From an uncultured Prevotella sp. (lineage in GTDB: Bacteria; Bacteroidota; Bacteroidia; Bacteroidales; Bacteroidaceae): a stretch of DNA of 5,914 nt. Position 1 is the stretch's first letter. Every line of letters starts with the position of its first letter. The stretch is from assembly GCF_900549175.1 (NCBI RefSeq), contig NZ_URNN01000173.1, positions 1-5,914 on the forward strand, written 5' to 3'. The position numbers and the translations under genes were made by a program. Positions 1 to 4,508 of the stretch are shown here, one piece after another. Below the pieces are notes generated by a model. That model worked only from the letters and a program-made list of their open reading frames with translations. It was not told where the DNA came from and ran no database searches.

Positions 1-19
1 GTGCCGCTTCGCTCTGCCC

Positions 20-55
20 CGGGCTATGGGCTTGTTGGGCTTTCAGCCCGTTTTT
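20..55 (+). terminator. Terminator-like hairpin with T-tract at the left edge
   Basis: The arms GGGCT (37-41) and AGCCC (45-49) form a compact GC-rich stem with a three-base loop, followed directly by G and five T residues (51-55). An alternative longer pairing uses CGGGCT at 20-25 with AGCCCG at 45-50. This is the form of a Rho-independent terminator reading on the + strand, so it would end a transcript from a gene to the left of the window. The upstream gene is not visible, so its target is unknown. The hairpin could also be the end of a dispersed repeat. Confidence 0.5.
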
Positions 56-315
56 ATTTGCTATGCAGTTATCCCTCCAAATGCCGGATGAGCCACACGG
101 AGACAGGGAGATTGCAGAGGGGCTCTTTACAGAACGCGCCCTCCATGATATAGGGCAAAAGCTCTCGTTTGTTACTTTGATATGATGTGGTGGTGTGAGA
201 GGACGGAAAACTTTACTTAAGTCTTCTGTATTGTGATTGAAGCCCCGGATATGCCTATTGGAATACAATAGAAGCGTAATTCCTGATGATAAGTCTTGTT
301 GTATGAAATAAAACG
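56..315. other. Stretch without a convincing gene; possible relic or repeat
   Basis: No frame here looks like an intact gene. The longest open stretch on the minus strand runs from 212 to a TAA at 69-71 (47 codons). It has no ATG near its beginning and ends in a protein-like tail, VSVWLIRHLEG. On the plus strand a 34-codon frame (81-185) overlaps it. The minus tail loosely resembles the C-terminus of an ATPase or winged-helix protein such as the one encoded at 382-1509, but the match is too short to name. A small inverted repeat (CTATTG 255-260, CAATAG 266-271) is the only other structure seen. The segment could be a decayed gene end, a repeated intergenic element or plain spacer. Confidence 0.3.
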
Positions 316-339
316 ATTTGAAATAATTCTATTTCAAAT
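316..339. promoter_or_regulatory. Perfect 10-bp palindrome, candidate operator of the ATPase gene
   Basis: The left arm ATTTGAAATA (316-325) is the exact reverse complement of TATTTCAAAT (330-339), with four bases between. It ends eight bases before the -7 element at 348, so it covers the region where the -33 contact and spacer would lie. That position suits a repressor site or an autoregulatory site. It is AT-rich and has no T-tract immediately after it, so a terminator is unlikely. The role as an operator is inferred from position and symmetry only. A half-site TTTCAAAT also occurs at 1664-1671 upstream of the HEPN gene. Confidence 0.45.
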
Positions 340-347
340 AAAATGGT

Positions 348-355
348 TACATTTG
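348..355 (+). promoter_or_regulatory. Bacteroidetes -7 promoter element for the ATPase gene
   Basis: TACATTTG matches the Bacteroidetes primary sigma factor -7 consensus TAnnTTTG exactly. No good TTTG -33 box sits 19-21 bases upstream; the nearest, at 317-320, is 27 bases away and inside the palindrome. Transcription would begin near 361-363, which lies downstream of the ATG codons at 343 and 358 and upstream of the ATG at 382. The element therefore supports 382 as the real start of the following gene. Confidence 0.5.
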
Positions 356-381
356 CAATGAAATTAATAAATCGTTGCAAT

Positions 382-1509
382 ATGGACATACCGTTTGTAT
401 TTGGGAAAGTGGCTGACGGGGCTGATTTCACCGACCGTATACAAGATACGGAAAGGCTCGTCAATAACTTCCGTGGATTGGTGAACACAGTGATTATCTC
501 TCCACGCAGATGGGGAAAGACCTCATTGGTGAACCATGCCATGGAGTGTATGAAAAACGAGAAGGAGTATATGTTGTGTAAGGTTGATGTATTCAACTGC
601 CGCACGGAAGCGCAATTTTATCAGACTTATGCCAACGCGGTGCTTAAAGCGTCTTACTCCAAGATGGACGAGTTTATAATTGCCGCTAAAAAGTATGTCG
701 GGACATTCGGGCCTAAACTGACCCTGAGTGACAGCTGCATGCAATACGAGCTGGCTTTCGGTATCGACTTCAGAGACAAGCAGTATTCTTACGATGAGAT
801 ACTCGATCTTCCCCAGATGATTGCGGAGGAGAAAGGTAAGAAATTCGTGATGTGTATTGACGAGTTTCAAAATGTGAGCACATACGACGATCCGGTAAGT
901 TTTCAGCGCAAACTACGCTCCCACTGGCAAAACCACAACAAGGTGGGCTATTGTATGTATGGAAGCAAGCGCCACATGCTGCTTGACATATTCAGCAATT
1001 ATGAGATGCCGTTCTATAAGTTTGGCGATGTGATGTTTTTGGATAAAATCAGTGAGATTAATTGGAAGGAATATATTGTGACCCGATTTACAGATACCGG
1101 GAAAGCCATATCTCCGGAAACGGCTGCATATTTGGCCGGGCGTGTGGAGTGTCATCCTTATTATGTACAACAGTTGGCCCAGCTGTCGTGGCTGCGGACT
1201 GCCGGAGAATGTACGGTGGAGTGTGTTGACGAGGCTTTCTGTTCGTTGGTGGAGCAGCTCAGTCTTCTCTTCAGCAACATAGTGGACTCTCTCACGGCAA
1301 AGCAAATCAGTTTTTTGCAGGCTGTTGTCAATGGCGAGAAAAATTTCTCTTCACGCAATGTTCTTCAGAAATATAATCTTGGAACTTCAGCAAATGTGAA
1401 GAATCTGCGCAAGGCTCTTATGGATAAGGATCTTATAGATGTCATGCCGGACTCAACTGTGGTGCAGGATCCGGTGTTTGCTTACTGGATAAGGCGCACA
1501 TTCGGATGA
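382..1509 (+). CDS. AAA-type P-loop ATPase with C-terminal winged-helix-like region
   Basis: The product (375 aa) belongs to the single-protein ATPase group related to archaeal ATPases (ATPase_2 type), common in Bacteroidetes; its cellular role is generally unknown. Residues 40-48 (SPRRWGKTS) form the Walker A loop with K46 and T47. Residues 154-162 (KFVMCIDEF) form Walker B with D160 and E161. A GSKRH segment near 194-198 is a plausible sensor region. From about 304 to the end is a winged-helix-like region closing with DPVFAYWIRR. The opening FVFGKVADGADFTDR is typical of the family. The frame is open from ATG 343, but 382 is preferred because the family-like N-terminus starts there and the -7 element at 348-355 would place transcription after 343. 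The gene stands alone, with no partner or membrane segment visible. A DNA-linked or defence-related role is possible but unproven. Confidence 0.85.
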   Translation: MDIPFVFGKVADGADFTDRIQDTERLVNNFRGLVNTVIISPRRWGKTSLVNHAMECMKNEKEYMLCKVDVFNCRTEAQFYQTYANAVLKASYSKMDEFIIAAKKYVGTFGPKLTLSDSCMQYELAFGIDFRDKQYSYDEILDLPQMIAEEKGKKFVMCIDEFQNVSTYDDPVSFQRKLRSHWQNHNKVGYCMYGSKRHMLLDIFSNYEMPFYKFGDVMFLDKISEINWKEYIVTRFTDTGKAISPETAAYLAGRVECHPYYVQQLAQLSWLRTAGECTVECVDEAFCSLVEQLSLLFSNIVDSLTAKQISFLQAVVNGEKNFSSRNVLQKYNLGTSANVKNLRKALMDKDLIDVMPDSTVVQDPVFAYWIRRTFG

Positions 1510-1726
1510 AGCGGTATTTGTGGGGCATTTGGTATTTGGAGTGATGAACCAAAATTAGACATGAAAATAAGAGGACTTTTTGAGAGAAATCCATTTTATC
1601 GGGAGTAAGAAAAGTACCATTATGCAAATAGCAGGTTTATACACTGAAAAAACTGTTTTCTTGTTTCAAATGATAGTTTCTCGAATAAATTCTATATATT
1701 TGCAGTTGGTAAAGCATTAAAAGACA
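1510..1726 (+). other. Intergenic region between ATPase and HEPN genes
   Basis: This 217-base gap holds no clear gene and no clear terminator for the ATPase gene. A 15-codon frame at 1561-1608 (MKIRGLFERNPFYRE then TAA) has an NPF motif that vaguely recalls the N-termini of some ATPases of this family, so it might be a remnant, but it is too short to call. The right part carries the -7 element of the HEPN/MNT pair. Confidence 0.4.
1695..1702 (+). promoter_or_regulatory. Bacteroidetes -7 promoter element for the HEPN/MNT pair
   Basis: TATATTTG fits TAnnTTTG exactly and lies 24 bases before the HEPN start codon at 1727, giving a predicted short 5' leader beginning near 1709. The -33 box is not obvious at the usual spacing, so the promoter may be weak or assisted. 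The element shows that the HEPN/MNT pair probably has its own transcript rather than depending on the ATPase gene. Confidence 0.5.
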
Positions 1727-2113
1727 ATGAATGACAAAGTTACATATTGGATTGAGATGTCAGATTATGATTTTGACACAGCAAAGGCTATGCTTGAAAC
1801 CAAGCGTTACCTTTATGTCACTTTTATGTGTCACCAAACCATAGAGAAGATACTAAAAGCATATTGGAGCAATGTGCTGGAAGAACCGCCTTTAAAAATT
1901 CATAGCTTATCGAGGCTTGCAGAGAAAAGCGGTTTGGATAAAGATATGTCGGAAGAACAAACGGACTTCATAGACGAGCTTGAACCATTGAACATAGAAG
2001 CACGTTACCCCTCTTATAAGGAGCGGTTAATGAAAAGTCTGACCGCTGACCGTTGTAAAGAACTGATTGAAGAAACTGACAAATTAAGAACATGGATAAA
2101 GAGCAAGCTATAA
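1727..2113 (+). CDS. HEPN domain protein, likely toxin-side member of a HEPN/MNT module
   Basis: The 128-residue, mostly helical product matches the PF05168-type HEPN family: an N-terminal helix with DYDFDTAKAMLE (13-24), the helix CHQTIEKILKAYW (35-47), a loop with KIHSL (57-61), and the ARYP motif (92-95) before the last helices. HEPN proteins paired with a minimal nucleotidyltransferase are often RNases held in check by the partner, in some systems by AMP transfer to the HEPN protein. The canonical catalytic RX4-6H motif is not visible: R27 and H36 are separated by eight residues, and no His follows R93. RNase activity is therefore uncertain, as in other members of this subfamily. The last 22 bases overlap the next gene, which indicates translational coupling. 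Length is normal and the start at ATG 1727 fits the family. Confidence 0.85.
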   Translation: MNDKVTYWIEMSDYDFDTAKAMLETKRYLYVTFMCHQTIEKILKAYWSNVLEEPPLKIHSLSRLAEKSGLDKDMSEEQTDFIDELEPLNIEARYPSYKERLMKSLTADRCKELIEETDKLRTWIKSKL

Positions 2114-2388
2114 AATTGGCACAACGCTATAAAGTAGCAGTTGCAGAACGGTTGCCATTAAAGGCTCTTTACCTTTATGGCTCATTTAGCAAAGGCGGAT
2201 ATACAGAAGAAAGCGATATAGATATAGCTGTGGTTGTGGAGCGCATGAGCGACAACTATTTTGAGGACACTCCTTTGCTATGGAAGTTGAAACGCAAGAT
2301 AAGCAATCTCATAGAGCCTGTTCTACTTACAGAGGACACCAATAATCCTCTCTATGCGGACATTCTCAAAACGGGAATACTTATATAA
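2092..2388 (+). CDS. Minimal nucleotidyltransferase (MNT), antitoxin-side partner of HEPN
   Basis: The 98-residue product has the signature of the DNA polymerase beta-like minimal nucleotidyltransferase family (MNT, NTP_transf_2): GSFSKGG at 30-36, then SDIDIAVV at 41-48, where S31 contacts phosphate and D42 and D44 would bind metal. The third acidic residue expected on the next strand may be E75 in IEPVLL, a Glu where Asp is more usual. Known MNT antitoxins modify or bind their HEPN partner; by analogy this protein would neutralise the product of the gene it overlaps. ATG 2092 lies within the HEPN gene, 22 bases before its stop ends. The alternative role as a stand-alone nucleotidyltransferase is less likely given the pairing. 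Confidence 0.87.
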   Translation: MDKEQAIKLAQRYKVAVAERLPLKALYLYGSFSKGGYTEESDIDIAVVVERMSDNYFEDTPLLWKLKRKISNLIEPVLLTEDTNNPLYADILKTGILI

Positions 2389-2400
2389 TTCTCAATAGAG

Positions 2401-2435
2401 AAGACAGTACCTTTTTTTGAAGAAAGTCTGTTTTT
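2401..2435 (+). terminator. Possible AU-rich terminator after the HEPN/MNT pair
   Basis: AAGACAG (2401-2407) can pair with CTGTTTT (2428-2434), enclosing a second helix formed by CTTTTT and AGAAAG, and a run of five T residues begins at 2431. The stem is AU-rich, has an uneven internal loop and shares part of its 3' arm with the T-run, so it is weaker than the leuA leader terminator. Its place 12 bases after the MNT stop is right for ending that transcript. Confidence 0.4.
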
Positions 2436-2439
2436 ATAG

Positions 2440-2470
2440 GGAGAATCAGAATTTTTTTCTCTGTATCTCC
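2440..2470. repeat. Imperfect inverted repeat downstream of the HEPN/MNT terminator
   Basis: GGAGA (2440-2444) pairs with TCTCC (2466-2470), and CAGA (2447-2450) pairs with TCTG (2460-2463), leaving a two-by-two internal loop and a nine-base, T-rich apical loop. No T-tract follows. It may be a second, weaker RNA hairpin or chance symmetry. Confidence 0.3.
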
Positions 2471-2548
2471 GTGTTCGAAAATATATTATAAGATATTTAT
2501 GAAAACCTGCTTATCTGAAACATTTTTAATTAAAAAACTTACGATTTG

Positions 2549-2580
2549 TTTGTTTTGTTGGCAGTTAATGATTAACTTTG
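2549..2580 (+). promoter_or_regulatory. Bacteroidetes-type promoter of the leu operon
   Basis: TTTG at 2549-2552 and TAACTTTG at 2573-2580 are separated by 20 bases, agreeing with the Bacteroidetes layout TTTG-N19-21-TAnnTTTG. AT-rich sequence lies just upstream (about 2522-2540). The predicted start of transcription is near 2586-2588, giving an untranslated segment of roughly 55 bases before the leader peptide and about 225 bases before leuA. This is the best promoter in the window. Confidence 0.7.
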
Positions 2581-2640
2581 CACCCGAATTAAGCAAATAA
2601 GCAAAAATACGAAAAGAACAAATAAACGACAAAATAAGGT

Positions 2641-2721
2641 ATGAACAGTTTGCAGCTTCTACACATTATTAATATTATCCGACTGCGCAGAGCGGGCGGA
2701 AGTGAAAAAGTGTGTCGGTAG
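2641..2721 (+). CDS. Leu/Ile-rich leader peptide of the leu operon (attenuator peptide)
   Basis: A 26-codon frame begins at ATG 2641, about 55 bases after the predicted transcription start, and ends at TAG 2719-2721. Residues 4-20 read LQLLHIINIIRLRRAGG: eight of the twelve residues from 4 to 15 are Leu (ttg, ctt, cta, ctg) or Ile. This is the composition expected of a peptide whose translation senses charged branched-chain tRNA. The basic, Gly-containing tail loosely resembles the end of the enterobacterial LeuL peptide. The start follows an A-rich stretch with AAGG at 2636-2639. A ribosome stalled near the last Leu codon (2683-2685) would leave 2700 onward free to pair, while one reaching the stop would cover it. 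The peptide itself probably has no function after translation. Confidence 0.8.
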   Translation: MNSLQLLHIINIIRLRRAGGSEKVCR

Positions 2722-2758
2722 CTGTGTTTGGCAACAGATATACCAACCTTTCTCACTT
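2700..2758 (+). promoter_or_regulatory. Predicted antiterminator helix of the leu leader
   Basis: AAGTGAAAAAG (2700-2710) can pair with CTTTCTCACTT (2748-2758) over 11 positions with one A-C mismatch, and GGTA (2717-2720) can pair with TACC (2741-2744). This occupies most of the 5' arm of the terminator, so the two structures are mutually exclusive. The 5' strand lies in the last codons of the leader peptide, exactly where a completing ribosome would block it. Between the strands, CTGT (2722-2725) and ACAG (2734-2737) can form a small spacer hairpin. A separate protector helix upstream was not convincing. Confidence 0.65.
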
Positions 2759-2784
2759 CAACGGTGGGGAAGGTTGTTTTTTTT
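2744..2784 (+). terminator. Attenuator: intrinsic terminator between leader peptide and leuA
   Basis: CAACCTTTCTCAC (2744-2756) pairs with GTGGGGAAGGTTG (2764-2776) over 13 continuous base pairs, two of them G-U, around a seven-base loop, and eight T residues follow (2777-2784). This is a strong Rho-independent terminator lying between the promoter and the leuA start, where a constitutive stop would silence the operon. It therefore makes sense as a conditional attenuator that is relieved when leucine or isoleucine charging is low. Confidence 0.88.
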
Positions 2785-2811
2785 AATGGACAGAACAAAG
2801 AATATAAAAAT

Positions 2812-4314
2812 ATGAGCGACAGACTATTTATTTTTGACACGACGCTGCGTGACGGCGAGCAGGTGCCGGGATGCCAGCTTAACACTGTAGAGAAGATACA
2901 GGTGGCCAAGCAGCTCGAACAGTTGGGGGTGGACGTGATAGAGGCGGGATTCCCGATATCGAGTCCCGGCGACTTCAATTCGGTGATAGAGATATCCAAG
3001 GCTGTGACCTGGCCCACGATATGCGCCCTGACACGTGCGGTGGAAAAGGATATCGACGTGGCTGCCGAATCGTTGCGTTATGCCAAACACAAGCGCATAC
3101 ACACCGGCATAGGCACGAGCGATCCGCACATCAGGTATAAGTTCAACAGCAACCGTGAGGAGATTATAGAGCGTGCCGTGGCAGCGGTGAAGTACGCCCG
3201 CCGCTATGTTGATGATGTGGAGTTTTATGCCGAGGATGCCGGCCGCACCGACAACGAGTATCTGGCCCGTGTGGTAGAGGCGGTGGTGAAGGCAGGTGCC
3301 ACGGTGGTGAACATTCCCGACACCACGGGATATTGTCTGCCGGCGGAGTATGGTGAGAAGATAAAGTATCTGATGGAGCATGTGGACGGACTGGCCGCCG
3401 GACGTGCCATCCTGTCGACACACTGTCACAACGACCTCGGCATGGCCACGGCCAACACACTCAGCGGTGTGCTCAGCGGTGCCCGTCAGGTGGAGGTGAC
3501 CATCAACGGAATAGGCGAGCGTGCGGGCAACACGTCGCTCGAGGAGGTGGCCATGATATTGAAGTGCCACAAGCACATAGACATAGAGACCAACATAAAC
3601 ACGACGAAAATATATCCCACGAGCCGTATGGTGTCGAGCCTGATGAACATGCCCGTGCAACCGAACAAGGCTGTTGTGGGCCGCAACGCTTTCGCCCACT
3701 CAAGCGGAATACATCAGGATGGCGTATTGAAAAATGTGGAGACATACGAGATTATGAATCCAAAGGATGTGGGACTTGACGACAACTCCATCGTGCTCAC
3801 CGCACGTTCGGGCCGTGCCGCACTGAAATACCGGCTGGGTGTGCTTGGCGTGAATGTTGACAACGAGGAGCGTGTGGATGCCCTGTACCAGCAGTTCCTG
3901 AAACTGGCCGACCGCAAGAAGGAGGTCAACGACGATGACATTCTCATGCTGGCCGGTGCCGACACTGCCGCAAGCCGTGCCGTGAAGCTCGACTTCCTGC
4001 AGGTGACAACGGGTATGGGAGTGAGGAGCGTGGCCAGTATCGGTCTCGACATCTCCGGTCAGAAGTTTGAGGAGTCGTCTACGGGCAACGGTCCGGTGGA
4101 TGCGGCCATCAAGGCGCTGAAGCGGATTATCCGCAAGCAGATGACGCTGAAGGAGTTCACCATACAGGCCATCAGCAAGGGCTCTGACGATGTGGGCAAG
4201 GTGCACATGCAGGTGGAGCACGAGGGAAGCATGTATTATGGTTTCGGTGCCCATACGGATATTGTCACGGCATCGGTGGAGGCGTATATTGATTGTATAA
4301 ATAAGTTTAAGTAG
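2812..4314 (+). CDS. leuA: 2-isopropylmalate synthase
   Basis: LeuA condenses acetyl-CoA with 2-oxoisovalerate to form 2-isopropylmalate, the first committed step of leucine synthesis, in the cytoplasm. The 500-residue product begins with the HMGL-like TIM barrel signature FDTTLRDGEQ (8-17), with R13 and D14 in the active site. The divalent metal site is seen in THCHND (203-208, H204 and H206) and GERAGN (235-240, N240). AFAHSSGIHQDG (293-304) belongs to the linker region. Residues from about 365 to 500 form the LeuA regulatory (dimer) domain that binds leucine for feedback inhibition, with conserved GNGPVDAA (425-432). ATG 2812 is chosen because the protein starts naturally at MSDRLFIFDTTLRDGEQ; the upstream TTG at 2728 would translate the terminator hairpin and its T-tract. 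The gene is thus under two controls, leader attenuation and probable feedback inhibition. The related homocitrate and citramalate synthases are less likely given length and the leuC neighbour. Confidence 0.95.
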   Translation: MSDRLFIFDTTLRDGEQVPGCQLNTVEKIQVAKQLEQLGVDVIEAGFPISSPGDFNSVIEISKAVTWPTICALTRAVEKDIDVAAESLRYAKHKRIHTGIGTSDPHIRYKFNSNREEIIERAVAAVKYARRYVDDVEFYAEDAGRTDNEYLARVVEAVVKAGATVVNIPDTTGYCLPAEYGEKIKYLMEHVDGLAAGRAILSTHCHNDLGMATANTLSGVLSGARQVEVTINGIGERAGNTSLEEVAMILKCHKHIDIETNINTTKIYPTSRMVSSLMNMPVQPNKAVVGRNAFAHSSGIHQDGVLKNVETYEIMNPKDVGLDDNSIVLTARSGRAALKYRLGVLGVNVDNEERVDALYQQFLKLADRKKEVNDDDILMLAGADTAASRAVKLDFLQVTTGMGVRSVASIGLDISGQKFEESSTGNGPVDAAIKALKRIIRKQMTLKEFTIQAISKGSDDVGKVHMQVEHEGSMYYGFGAHTDIVTASVEAYIDCINKFK

Positions 4315-4319
4315 TTTTT

Positions 4320-4484
4320 AGGAGTTAGAGAGGGGAGTTAAGGAGTTAAAGGGAGTTAAGGAGTTAAGCCGATACTCCATGTTCCTTTATTTCTCTTGGG
4401 GAATAAAGCATTTGGCTTAACTCCCAACGGAGCGTAGCGGAGTGATAACTCCCTTTAACTCCTTAACTCCTAAAAAAACTCCTA
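4320..4484. repeat. Long inverted repeat made of GGAGTTAA octamers between leuA and leuC
   Basis: The left arm holds four exact GGAGTTAA octamers (4334, 4342, 4352 and 4360) plus a variant at 4321; the right arm holds TTAACTCC at 4417, 4455 and 4463. Positions 4334-4358 and 4446-4470 are perfect reverse complements over 25 bp. GGAGTTAAGCC (4360-4370) and GGCTTAACTCC (4414-4424) add 11 bp, and TAGGAGTT (4320-4327) with AACTCCTA (4477-4484) adds 8 bp. CTTTATT (4385-4391) with AATAAAG (4402-4408) can close the tip. A 21-base segment (4425-4445) is unpaired on the right arm only. The RNA would fold into a single long hairpin filling most of the spacer. No good T-tract follows the right arm, so it is unlikely to be a simple terminator. 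A palindromic mobile element, or an RNA processing or stability element, are possible roles. Confidence 0.85.
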
Positions 4485-4508
4485 TAACTTCTAATAAAAA
4501 AAAGAAAT

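Noticed and set aside
343..381. Thirteen-residue N-terminal extension of the ATPase from ATG 343
   Set aside because: The -7 element at 348-355 lies inside it, so transcripts from that promoter would start after it, and the family-like sequence begins at ATG 382.
255..1358. Minus-strand open stretches opposite the ATPase gene
   Set aside because: The plus-strand product has intact Walker motifs through this region, and the opposite frames have no recognisable content.
2760..2784. T-box riboswitch, suggested by ACGGTGGGG before the T-tract
   Set aside because: The GGTGG resemblance is short, the rest of the T-box consensus and a specifier stem are absent, and the bases are fully explained as the 3' arm of the terminator.
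2824..4254. Long minus-strand and alternate-frame open stretches across leuA
   Set aside because: They lie fully opposite leuA, have low-complexity His/Arg/Ser-rich translations and no recognisable motifs; they are by-products of GC-rich third positions in the real gene.
4321..4470. CRISPR-like array from the repeated octamers
   Set aside because: The units are only eight bases, are tandem with almost no spacers, and are inverted in the second half; there are no cas genes.
4471..4508. Intrinsic terminator between leuA and leuC
   Set aside because: The bases after the right arm are A-rich on the plus strand, not T-rich, so the hairpin lacks the U-tract needed to terminate the leu transcript.
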